From positions 1-64,000 of the IMG/VR virus record IMGVR_UViG_3300043395_001986: 64,000 nt of DNA; one strand, written 5' to 3'. This DNA comes from a virus. Position numbers and translations under genes: made by a program. Positions 16,613 through 23,512 of the stretch are shown here, in pieces (position 1 is the first letter of the stretch; each line of letters starts with the position of its first letter). The notes beneath the pieces are model-generated. The model saw nothing but the letters and a program-made list of their open reading frames with translations, had not been told where the DNA came from and ran no database searches.

Positions 16613-17131
16613 ATGAAAATTTTAATAATTTCATTACCTAGAACTGGTTCAACATCGTTAATGAAACTAACAGCAAAAAAACATAATTTAAATTATATAC
16701 ACGAGCCGTTTAATAAAATATTTTACGAAAAATATAAAAATTATGATTGGATATCTAATGATAATTATGTTATAAAATCTATTATAGACCAATTACCAGA
16801 AGGTGAGACGGACATAATATCTTACTGGGAAAAGTTTCATAAAAATTTTGATAAAATCATATTACTTTCAAGAAAAGATTTGGTTGATTGTTCCAAAAGT
16901 TTAGCATATGCAGCATACCACACCGAAAAAGCATATTGGTCAAACAAATACATATGGGAATTAACACCAAATTTAGAAGAAACTTATAGATATATTATAT
17001 TTTTGAATAAATTAATGTTTGATATAAAAAATAGATTAAATTTAGATATAATATATTATGAAGATATTTTTGATATAAATTCAGATGAAAGATTAAGAAT
17101 TAATAAAAATATAAAAAAAAAGTTATTATAA
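16613..17131 (+). CDS. Sulfotransferase-like protein
   Basis: The frame opens at a TTG at 16604, but the ATG at 16613 gives MKILIISLPRTGSTSL, a typical phosphosulfate loop at the very N-terminus. IILLSRKDLVDCSKSL fits the 3'-phosphate loop. Unlike the 9112 and 11725 proteins it lacks the SHWHN segment, so it belongs to another branch. It ends in NIKKKLL. It closes the enzyme island before a 134-nt gap. Confidence 0.7.
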   Translation: MKILIISLPRTGSTSLMKLTAKKHNLNYIHEPFNKIFYEKYKNYDWISNDNYVIKSIIDQLPEGETDIISYWEKFHKNFDKIILLSRKDLVDCSKSLAYAAYHTEKAYWSNKYIWELTPNLEETYRYIIFLNKLMFDIKNRLNLDIIYYEDIFDINSDERLRINKNIKKKLL

Positions 17132-17168
17132 TTTTAAATAATTTCAATCTACACTATAAGTCTCTGAA

Positions 17169-17180
17169 AATCAATTGATT
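17169..17180. repeat. 12-bp perfect palindrome
   Basis: AATCAATTGATT lies upstream of the promoter at 17206-17237, in the gap between the enzyme island and the lipoprotein gene. A dimeric regulator could bind it, but AT-rich palindromes also arise by chance. Confidence 0.3.
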
Positions 17181-17205
17181 AAATAAAAAAAAGTTAATAA
17201 AAATA

Positions 17206-17237
17206 TTAGGAAATATGGATTTTTTTTCGTAACTTTG
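17206..17237 (+). promoter_or_regulatory. Host-like (Bacteroidota) promoter, weak -33
   Basis: TAACTTTG (17230-17237) fits the -7 consensus TAnnTTTG. A near-match TTAG sits 20 nt upstream at the -33 position. It precedes the lipoprotein gene at 17265 and, by ATGA coupling, APS kinase. Confidence 0.5.
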
Positions 17238-17264
17238 AGTATAATAAAATCTAAAACCTAAAAT

Positions 17265-17792
17265 ATGCTAAAACAAATTGTTACAATTTTAATTCTTTTT
17301 TCATTCCTTTCTTGTAAAAAAGAAGAACCAATAATAGTAAAAAAAGAAAATGTCTATAAAATAGAAATAGACGGGAGATTACCATTTGATGTAAATGGGT
17401 ATTATCATCTTAAATTGGATTCTACAAAAAACCAAACAATTCATAGAATTTCTGGATCATTAAGATTAAATGGAGAAATACCATTTCCTTCTGAAAAAAT
17501 CGAATGGAATAGTAATTTGTATTGGTATATAGTTCAAGGAGATACAATTGCTAGGATAACAAAAACATATATAAATTATTTCACAGGTAATGTTACTGTC
17601 GTATCTTTACCACCATTAGTTTCAAATAAAACCGAATTAGTACCAACAATAAATTCAGCTAGTTATAGTGGATATGGTGTTGGTGATATCAATACCGTCA
17701 TTGCACCCATATATAAAATGAAAGGTGATACAATGATAATTAAAGCATCAATCGAAAAAGAATTTAAAATAACAAAAATAGTATTAGAATGA
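17265..17792 (+). CDS. Putative lipoprotein
   Basis: A short N-terminal hydrophobic signal (MLKQIVTILILFSFLSC) ends in a lipobox with Cys17, followed by KKEEP. This fits signal peptidase II processing and membrane anchoring. The 159-residue mature part looks beta-rich and is not recognised. A host-like promoter precedes it, and its stop overlaps the APS kinase start (ATGA), so the two are probably co-expressed. Phage lipoproteins often block superinfection, but no motif proves that here. Confidence 0.65.
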   Translation: MLKQIVTILILFSFLSCKKEEPIIVKKENVYKIEIDGRLPFDVNGYYHLKLDSTKNQTIHRISGSLRLNGEIPFPSEKIEWNSNLYWYIVQGDTIARITKTYINYFTGNVTVVSLPPLVSNKTELVPTINSASYSGYGVGDINTVIAPIYKMKGDTMIIKASIEKEFKITKIVLE

Positions 17793-18229
17793 TATATTGG
17801 TTTACAGGTCAGCCGGCGGCGGGAAAAACAACATTAGCGAACTGGTTAGCAGCATCGTTTCCTACACAAAAAGTAAAAATTGTAGATGGAGATGATATTA
17901 GAGAAATTTTTGATAACAAAGATTATTCAGAAGCCGGAAGAAGAAAGAACATAGATTTAGCACAAAAGATTGCACAATTCTTACACAAAAAAGGTGAGAT
18001 AGCAATAGTGTCATTAGTTTCTCCATACAGAGACCAAAGAGAAGAATTTAAACAAAAAATGGGAAATGATTTGGTAGAAATATATGTACATTGTTTTACG
18101 GATAGAGGTAGGACACATTTTCACGTTCCTAATTACGAACCGCCATTGGAAAATTTTATTGATGTAGATACTACCAATGATAAAGAATTTCAATCTATAC
18201 AAAAAATAAGAGAAAAATTAGGTTTATAA
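17789..18229 (+). CDS. cysC: Adenylylsulfate (APS) kinase
   Basis: The P-loop GQPAAGKT (7-14) and the family motif DGDDIR (33-38) are present, followed by a segment containing SLVSPYRDQREEF and FTDRG. The enzyme converts APS and ATP to PAPS, the donor for sulfotransferases, in the cytoplasm. At 146 residues it is shorter than the usual 180-200, with the C-terminal part reduced. The phage carries at least four sulfotransferase-like genes, so the most economical role is PAPS supply. The next genes include DUF2061, often linked with sulfate assimilation in Bacteroidota. Confidence 0.85.
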   Translation: MIYWFTGQPAAGKTTLANWLAASFPTQKVKIVDGDDIREIFDNKDYSEAGRRKNIDLAQKIAQFLHKKGEIAIVSLVSPYRDQREEFKQKMGNDLVEIYVHCFTDRGRTHFHVPNYEPPLENFIDVDTTNDKEFQSIQKIREKLGL

Positions 18230-18253
18230 TAAAAAATTTAGTAAATTAGACTT

Positions 18254-18664
18254 ATGAAAAAATACGCATTATTCATCGGAAGATGGCAAACATGGCACAA
18301 AGGACATGAGTGGTTAATCAATCAACAATTAGAAAAAGGAAAGAATTGTTGGGTAGCAATTAGAGATGTGCAAGTGGATGAAAACAATCCAAAATCGGCA
18401 CAACAAGTTTTAAAAGAATTATCAAACGAACCATTCTTTACAAACAATTTTGATAAAATTTTATTATCAATAATACCAGATATTGAAAGTGTAAACTATG
18501 GTAGAGCGGTTGGATATGAGGTGATATATCACGAACCACCAAAAGAAATCGAACAAATTAGTGGAACTGCAATTAGAAAGAAATACATCGACTCTAATGG
18601 AGATGTGATTGTTTACAATATAGATACCGAAGATGATAGTAGAAAGAAAGAGACACATAGCTAA
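18254..18664 (+). CDS. Nucleotidyltransferase (cytidylyltransferase-like fold)
   Basis: The FIGRWQTWHKGHEWL segment carries the HxGH motif, and ISGTAIRKK carries the ISxTxxR-type motif of the NMN/phosphopantetheine adenylyltransferase superfamily. It transfers a nucleotide from ATP or CTP to a small phosphorylated substrate. NMN adenylyltransferase is one option. A role linked to sulfate activation is suggested only by its place between APS kinase and DUF2061. The substrate cannot be read from the sequence. Confidence 0.7.
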   Translation: MKKYALFIGRWQTWHKGHEWLINQQLEKGKNCWVAIRDVQVDENNPKSAQQVLKELSNEPFFTNNFDKILLSIIPDIESVNYGRAVGYEVIYHEPPKEIEQISGTAIRKKYIDSNGDVIVYNIDTEDDSRKKETHS

Positions 18665-18917
18665 AACCATCTCATATCGTATTTTAAGTACCATAATTGG
18701 TTTCTTATTAATGTGGTTGATAAGTGGTTCAATTAAAATAGGCGCCGCATTTGGGGTAGCAGAATTGATTTATAAACCTATTCAATACTATATTCACGAA
18801 AGAATATGGTATCGTTGGATTAAATACGGATTAAAAAATGATAACAATACCACAAACACCAATAACAGACGCATCATTCAAAAAGTGGGGAATAAAAAAA
18901 GTAAAAGAATTGGATGA
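18633..18917 (+). CDS. DUF2061-type membrane protein
   Basis: The opening KRHIAKTISYRILSTIIGFLLM and the later FGVAELIYKPIQYYIHERIW fit the DUF2061 family of small two-helix membrane proteins. In Bacteroidota this family often sits in cysC/cysD/cysN sulfate-assimilation operons, so its presence 0.4 kb after APS kinase looks like a retained module. It overlaps the previous gene by 32 nt and the next by 80 nt. The Asn/Lys-rich end within the second overlap is probably dispensable. Confidence 0.7.
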   Translation: MIVERKRHIAKTISYRILSTIIGFLLMWLISGSIKIGAAFGVAELIYKPIQYYIHERIWYRWIKYGLKNDNNTTNTNNRRIIQKVGNKKSKRIG

Positions 18918-19155
18918 TATAACGGAATATTATTATTACATAATTCCGTTACCAAAAAATAATTATCCAAATAATGATATGAAACCATTTCTAATAACAT
19001 CTGCAAATGATGAAGCAAAAGAATTCGGAATACAATCAGGACAATTCATTGTAAGGTTATTTGAAGTGGGTGAGTTGCCACCACTAAAAACGGAAGAAGA
19101 AGTAGAATTATTATATTATTTATTAACAAAAGAAAACTTAAACTCTAAATTATGA
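18838..19155 (+). CDS. Hypothetical protein, 105 aa
   Basis: The family is not recognised. It is a soluble protein with an N-terminal ITDASFKKWGIKK segment. It overlaps the DUF2061 gene by 80 nt; a shorter product is possible, but no other in-frame ATG lies before residue 47. Its stop overlaps the next start (ATGA), which supports expression together with the HD hydrolase. Confidence 0.5.
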   Translation: MITIPQTPITDASFKKWGIKKVKELDDITEYYYYIIPLPKNNYPNNDMKPFLITSANDEAKEFGIQSGQFIVRLFEVGELPPLKTEEEVELLYYLLTKENLNSKL

Positions 19156-19832
19156 AAAAAACAGAACAAGAATTAAAACAAAATTACGATAAGTTCATCG
19201 CAATTATAAAAAAGTATTTCACAGGCGAAAGATTGGAAAAACTTTTATTTATGTATTCCGAAGATGAATTGGGTGGAAACTTAATAGTATCACCGGCAAG
19301 TGGTAACAAAAATTATCACAATGCATATGAAGGTGGTTATATTGACCACATTTTTAATGTATGTAAAAACGCTTTAAAAATGAAAAAAACATTTGAGGAA
19401 GCGGGTGGTGTGTGTGATTTTACAGAAGAAGAGTTAATCTTTGTTGCCCTACATCATGATTTGGGTAAATTGGGTACAAAGGAAGAATTACATTATATAC
19501 CAAACGATAGTAAATGGCATGTTGAAAATAGAGGTGAACTATATAAAAGAAACGAAAAAAATTCTTTTATGGCAATAACCGATAGAACATTATTTACACT
19601 ATCTCAATATGGTATCGTTATAAATGAAAATGAATATTTCGGCATAAAACTTACCGATGGTTTATATGATGAAGATAATGAAAAGTATTTCAAAGTATTT
19701 GATACTTCTAAATATCTTAAATCCAACATCCAATATATTATGCATTGGGCAGACCATATGAGTACAATCATAGAAAGACAGTCGGCAATCAATGAAACTG
19801 ACAAATTTTCACTTTCTTTTGGAAAATTCTAA
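19152..19832 (+). CDS. HD-domain phosphohydrolase
   Basis: The metal-binding set is visible: His66 (GGYIDHIFN), His102-Asp103 (ALHHDLGKLG) and a later Asp in HWADHMST. HD proteins remove phosphates from nucleotides or cut cyclic signals. Phage versions of this size are common and often of unknown substrate. An anti-signalling role (for example against nucleotide second messengers) is possible but not shown. Confidence 0.75.
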   Translation: MKKTEQELKQNYDKFIAIIKKYFTGERLEKLLFMYSEDELGGNLIVSPASGNKNYHNAYEGGYIDHIFNVCKNALKMKKTFEEAGGVCDFTEEELIFVALHHDLGKLGTKEELHYIPNDSKWHVENRGELYKRNEKNSFMAITDRTLFTLSQYGIVINENEYFGIKLTDGLYDEDNEKYFKVFDTSKYLKSNIQYIMHWADHMSTIIERQSAINETDKFSLSFGKF

Positions 19833-19844
19833 CATTTTGTCATA

Positions 19845-19884
19845 AATAATCTATTGGTATATGATTTGTATTATATAGATTATT
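19845..19884 (+). repeat. 10-bp inverted repeat upstream of hsp20
   Basis: AATAATCTAT (19845-19854) and ATAGATTATT (19875-19884) are perfect inverted repeats around a 20-nt spacer. A weak host-like promoter (TTTG at 19836-19839, ATGATTTG at 19861-19868) overlaps it. It may be an operator or a leader hairpin for the heat-shock gene at 19906. Confidence 0.4.
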
Positions 19885-19905
19885 ATTAACTAAAAAATTA
19901 AAATT

Positions 19906-20307
19906 ATGTTTTTAACAACAAAGAAAAATTGGGAAACATTTGACAATGTATTTGATTCAATCTTTAATGATGAATTTTTTAAAAATCGTAATTACCAATA
20001 CACTAACTCTAAACTTGCCATTGAGATTTTAGATGATAAAGCGGTAATTGCACTATCTGTTTTAGGACATGATAAAGAGGATATTTCAATAGAATTGCAC
20101 GAGGATGTAATTTATGTAAAATCCGCTCAAAAAGAATTAACAAATGTTCAGAAACAACTTATTTCTAAAATTGAAGAAAGAATCAATGTAGGTGATAAAT
20201 TTGATGGAGAAAAAGCAGAAGCAAAAATCATAAATGGTATTCTTTATTTAAACATTCCTAAAAAAGAAGAAGCTAAACCAAAAAAATTAGCTATTAAAGT
20301 TGGTTAA
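19906..20307 (+). CDS. Small heat-shock protein (Hsp20/alpha-crystallin)
   Basis: The start MFLTTKKNWETFDNVFDSIF is typical of IbpA-like proteins. The core from about residue 33 follows the alpha-crystallin pattern (LAIEILDDKAVIALSVLGHDKEDISIEL, shortened to its parts) with a GILYLNIPKKEEAKPK end near the C-terminus. It would bind unfolding proteins. Hsp20 genes are common in T4-like phages of aquatic bacteria. A terminator follows at 20331. Confidence 0.85.
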   Translation: MFLTTKKNWETFDNVFDSIFNDEFFKNRNYQYTNSKLAIEILDDKAVIALSVLGHDKEDISIELHEDVIYVKSAQKELTNVQKQLISKIEERINVGDKFDGEKAEAKIINGILYLNIPKKEEAKPKKLAIKVG

Positions 20308-20330
20308 TTCAGTTATTTTTCTTAACTTTG
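20300..20330 (+). promoter_or_regulatory. Possible host-like promoter before a hairpin
   Basis: TAACTTTG (20323-20330) matches the -7 consensus, with a near-match TTGG 19 nt upstream. The predicted start would fall in the hairpin at 20331-20358, so either the message starts in that hairpin or the match is chance. Confidence 0.3.
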
Positions 20331-20358
20331 AGGGTGGTCATAAAGACTACCCTTTTTT
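20331..20358 (+). terminator. Rho-independent terminator
   Basis: AGGGTGGTC (20331-20339) pairs with GACTACCCT (20345-20353), with one G-U pair, and a T run follows to 20358. It ends the hsp20 transcript. Confidence 0.85.
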
Positions 20359-20367
20359 ATTTTTAAA

Positions 20368-20375
20368 TATTTATA
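20368..20375 (+). promoter_or_regulatory. TATTTATA box, candidate late promoter
   Basis: An exact TATTTATA ends 4 nt before the ATG at 20380 and follows a terminator. Confidence 0.5.
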
Positions 20376-20379
20376 GATT

Positions 20380-20565
20380 ATGAGATACAAAGAACAAATT
20401 ACACAAAAGCTCGAAGGAGCAAAAACAAGACAAGATTACGCTAGAAGAATTATAGAGGGTGTACAACCTGGTTCTAAAGAAGATGTTATTAAATATCTAA
20501 AAGAGGCTACAACTTTGGTTGAGAGAGCTCAAGAATTAATTGAACTAGAAAGAACAACTAATTAA
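20380..20565 (+). CDS. Small helical protein, 61 aa
   Basis: The protein is charged and predicted helical throughout (KEQITQKLEGAKTRQDYARR and ATTLVERAQELIELE). The family is not recognised. It is preceded by a TATTTATA box at 4 nt and followed after 4 nt by the membrane coiled-coil protein, with which it may be co-expressed. Confidence 0.6.
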   Translation: MRYKEQITQKLEGAKTRQDYARRIIEGVQPGSKEDVIKYLKEATTLVERAQELIELERTTN

Positions 20566-20569
20566 AACT

Positions 20570-21661
20570 ATGAATTGGCTTAAATGGCTTGTTGGATTTT
20601 CCGCATTAATCATTGCAGGTTGTGCGGCATTTTTTTCAGTAACCGGATTGGGCGTACTATTTAGTGGTGCTGCCGTATCGGTTATGATAATGGCAGGTTC
20701 ATTAGAACTTGCAAAATTGGTTGCAGCAACTTATTTAAAACAAAAATGGGATGAAATCAAAGGTTTTAATAAATGGTATCTAACATCTGCAGTAATTTTA
20801 CTAATGTTAATTACTTCCGCAGGTATATTTGGTTATCTTTCTAACGCGTTTCAAGCACAATCCCTTAAATTACAAGTAGTAGATAGGGAAATCGCGGTGT
20901 GGCAAACAAAAATAGACCAAAATACTGCTCAAATTACTCAATTAAATCAACAATTAAGTGGGCTATCACAGACTCAGTCAACAATTTTAGAAAAAGGTAA
21001 AGTAAATTCTCGTTTATTGCGTAGTATTGATAATAAAGACCGTCAAACTACTCAAATTAACAAAAAAATTGATGTTTTACAAACTGAAAATGCTCAAAAT
21101 ACGGAAAAAATTAACGAAATTAAATTAAAAAATTTAGATTTAGAAAAAGAAGTAGGTGGGTTCCGATTTGTTGCAGATGCATTTGGTATGGAATTGAAAA
21201 ATGTAGTAAAATTCTTCATATTTTTAATTGTAATAGTGTTTGACCCTTTGGCGGTAGCACTTATTATCGCATTTAATGGTTTAATTGAAACAAAAAAAGA
21301 AAAACAAAGAAGAATTATTGGTGAAATGATTGAAAATAACCAAAAATTGGGATTCTATGATGATTTAGTAGAAAAAAATTACGAAATTTACGGAGATAAT
21401 GGAAAAAATTATTCAATTGAAGAAAAAAATGAAGCTATACTAGAAAATAATACACAAATTGATACAGCATATGATGATATAGTAGATAAGGATATTCCAT
21501 ACTACCTACAATCTGATTTTGATTGGAAAAATACAAGTAGATGGATAAATGATGTAAATGCAGTGAATTATTGGATGCGAAATAAAGGTGGAAACACAAA
21601 AGAACTCACTAGATTGAAAGATGAATTACCAAATAAAGATTTAACTAAACAATACATATGA
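20570..21661 (+). CDS. Membrane protein with long coiled coil
   Basis: Hydrophobic helices lie at about residues 5-30, 31-56 and 69-93, then a coiled coil at about 95-200 (heptad-like, rich in Gln/Asn), then a fourth helix at about 212-240 and a cytoplasmic tail. I recall similar proteins in T4-like cyanophages, without known function. It may act at the inner membrane in lysis timing, exclusion or assembly. The ATGA overlap couples it to the UvdE-like gene. Confidence 0.65.
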   Translation: MNWLKWLVGFSALIIAGCAAFFSVTGLGVLFSGAAVSVMIMAGSLELAKLVAATYLKQKWDEIKGFNKWYLTSAVILLMLITSAGIFGYLSNAFQAQSLKLQVVDREIAVWQTKIDQNTAQITQLNQQLSGLSQTQSTILEKGKVNSRLLRSIDNKDRQTTQINKKIDVLQTENAQNTEKINEIKLKNLDLEKEVGGFRFVADAFGMELKNVVKFFIFLIVIVFDPLAVALIIAFNGLIETKKEKQRRIIGEMIENNQKLGFYDDLVEKNYEIYGDNGKNYSIEEKNEAILENNTQIDTAYDDIVDKDIPYYLQSDFDWKNTSRWINDVNAVNYWMRNKGGNTKELTRLKDELPNKDLTKQYI

Positions 21662-22554
21662 GAAATTTAGGTTATGCGTGTATCAATATTAGTATGGGTA
21701 AAAAGGTCGGTACTAATAGAACAATGGTTAAGAGAACATATCAGGCGAAAGGTTTAGATTATGTTTCCGAACTTGCATTAAAAAACGCAAGTGACATAAT
21801 TAAGATATTAGAATGGAATAGATTGAATGGTATCAATTTCTTCCGTTTATCATCTGCCATTATCCCATGGGGTGATGATTTTAATGATTTTACTCTGTTA
21901 AAAGATTACAAAGAAATCAAAAGAGAATTAAAGAAAGCAGGTGATTATGCTAAGTTTTGGAATATGAGAATCACTTGTCATCCTGGTCCTTATGTAGTAT
22001 TAACATCGCCAACTGAAAGTGTAGTAGCAAACGCTATTAATAATTTAGAAATGCATGGTAAGATATTTGACCTAATGGGTTTATCACAAACCCCATACAA
22101 TAAGATTAATATTCATTGTAATGGTGTTTACGGAGATAAAAAATCTGCTATGGATAGATTTATCAAAAACTACAAACGTCTCTCTAAATCGGTGCAAAAT
22201 AGGCTGACAGTTGAGAACGATGATAAGGCATCAATGTATTCAGTAAGAGACCTAATGTATATTCATGAAAAGATTGGTATTCCAATTGTATTTGATTATC
22301 ATCATCATCAATTTTGTACAGGAGACCTTACAGAAGAACAAGCGATTAAATTAGCAGCAACAACTTGGCCCGAAGGAATTGCACCCGTTGTACATTATTC
22401 TGAATCAAAAGCATTGCATGAAAATAACTCAAAAGAAAAACCACAAGCACATTCCGATTATATTAATTCCCTTCCAAATACATATAATTTAGATGTAGAT
22501 ATTATGATTGAGGCAAAAGCAAAAGAATTAGCAATATTACCTTACTTAAAATAA
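21658..22554 (+). CDS. uvsE: UV-damage endonuclease (UvdE/UvsE family)
   Basis: The opening RNLGYACINISMG, the FFRLSSAIIPW segment, the metal-site strands ITCHPGPYVVLTSP, NIHCNGVYGDK, TVENDDKASM and IVFDYHHHQF, and a late PVVHYSES all match the TIM-barrel UvdE family. Its length (298 aa) equals bacterial UvdE. The enzyme nicks DNA 5' of UV photoproducts and some other lesions, giving the phage an alternative to excision repair. It starts by ATGA overlap with the membrane protein gene. Confidence 0.9.
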   Translation: MRNLGYACINISMGKKVGTNRTMVKRTYQAKGLDYVSELALKNASDIIKILEWNRLNGINFFRLSSAIIPWGDDFNDFTLLKDYKEIKRELKKAGDYAKFWNMRITCHPGPYVVLTSPTESVVANAINNLEMHGKIFDLMGLSQTPYNKINIHCNGVYGDKKSAMDRFIKNYKRLSKSVQNRLTVENDDKASMYSVRDLMYIHEKIGIPIVFDYHHHQFCTGDLTEEQAIKLAATTWPEGIAPVVHYSESKALHENNSKEKPQAHSDYINSLPNTYNLDVDIMIEAKAKELAILPYLK

Positions 22555-22560
22555 AAAATT

Positions 22561-22971
22561 ATGGCATATAGTGAAAAAGTTTTAGACCATTATAGTAACC
22601 CAAAAAATGTAGGTACTCTGGATAAGAGTAAATCCAATGTGGGTACTGGTTTGGTTGGTGCACCTGAATGTGGTGACGTAATGAGACTTCAAATTGAAGT
22701 AAACGATGGGTTAATAACCGATGCTAAATTCAAAACATTTGGTTGCGGAAGTGCTATTGCGGCATCTTCATTAGCAACGGAATGGTTGAAAGGAAAGAGT
22801 TTGGATGAAGCCGTTACAATTGATAATATGGATTTAGTGGAAGAACTAAACTTACCACCTGTTAAAATACATTGTTCAGTATTGGCAGAAGACGCAATCA
22901 AATCGGCAATTAACGATTATAGAAAAAAACAAGGATTAGAAGAATTAGTATTTGAAGAAAAATTACATTAA
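22561..22971 (+). CDS. iscU: IscU-like Fe-S scaffold protein
   Basis: All scaffold ligands are present: Cys37 (GAPECGD, with Asp39), Cys62 (FGCGSA), and His104-Cys105 (KIHCSVLAEDA). IscU builds [2Fe-2S] or [4Fe-4S] clusters using sulfur from IscS and donates them to targets. The host IscS and chaperones would be needed, and the usual LPPVK chaperone-binding motif is visible (residues 98-102). With the IscA homologue at 27103 the phage carries two Fe-S assembly factors; the radical-SAM protein at 15004 is one possible client. Confidence 0.9.
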   Translation: MAYSEKVLDHYSNPKNVGTLDKSKSNVGTGLVGAPECGDVMRLQIEVNDGLITDAKFKTFGCGSAIAASSLATEWLKGKSLDEAVTIDNMDLVEELNLPPVKIHCSVLAEDAIKSAINDYRKKQGLEELVFEEKLH

Positions 22972-22972
22972 A

Positions 22973-23512
22973 ATGCAGTTACAACAAATTTACGAAGAAA
23001 AATGTTTAATACCATCGGATATTAATGAACATTTACCTACATTAAAAAAATATGCAGAAGAATGTGAACACATTACCGAAATGGGAGTTAGGTGGATAGT
23101 ATCAACTTATGCATTTTTAATGGGTAAACCAAAAAGAATGATTTCCTATGATATTAATCCTGTAAATTGGGAGTGGATAAAGGATTTAGTAAAAGAAGAT
23201 ACAGATTTCCAATTTATTGTTGGAGATACAACAAAAATAGAAATAGAAGAAACTGATTTACTTTTTATAGATACGTGGCATGTTTATGAACAATTAAAAG
23301 TAGAATTAAAGTTACATGCAAATAAGGCTAGTAAATATATCATACTGCATGATACTACAACATTTGAATTTATAGGTGAAACTATAACAAGTGATGTAGT
23401 TTATGACGGATTGTGGCCGGCAATTGAAGAATTTTTAGAAGAAAATCCACATTGGGAACTATTGGAGAGATATTATAACAATAATGGTTTAACAATCTTA
23501 AAAAGAAAATAA
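22973..23512 (+). CDS. Class I methyltransferase-like protein
   Basis: The first ATG after the IscU stop is at 22973 (MQLQQIYEEK); the frame opens earlier only at a TTG. ITEMGVRWIVSTYAFL resembles the first SAM-binding strand, and MISYDINP and DLLFIDTWH continue the Rossmann pattern. This layout is common in sugar or small-molecule O-methyltransferases of the MTase_24/cephalosporin-hydroxylase type. Its neighbours are an epimerase and glycosyltransferases, which suggests a sugar target. Confidence 0.6.
   Translation: MQLQQIYEEKCLIPSDINEHLPTLKKYAEECEHITEMGVRWIVSTYAFLMGKPKRMISYDINPVNWEWIKDLVKEDTDFQFIVGDTTKIEIEETDLLFIDTWHVYEQLKVELKLHANKASKYIILHDTTTFEFIGETITSDVVYDGLWPAIEEFLEENPHWELLERYYNNNGLTILKRK

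Noticed and set aside
18254-18664. Nucleotidyltransferase as an ATP sulfurylase completing PAPS synthesis
   Set aside because: The HKGH and ISGTAIR motifs fit the NMNAT/cytidylyltransferase-like family. The protein is only 136 aa and lacks the ATP-sulfurylase domain plan, so the substrate is left open.
18633-19155. Fusion or frameshift joining DUF2061 and the 18838 gene
   Set aside because: The two frames overlap by 80 nt, but each has a plausible start and end and the families look unrelated, so overlapping genes are the simpler reading.
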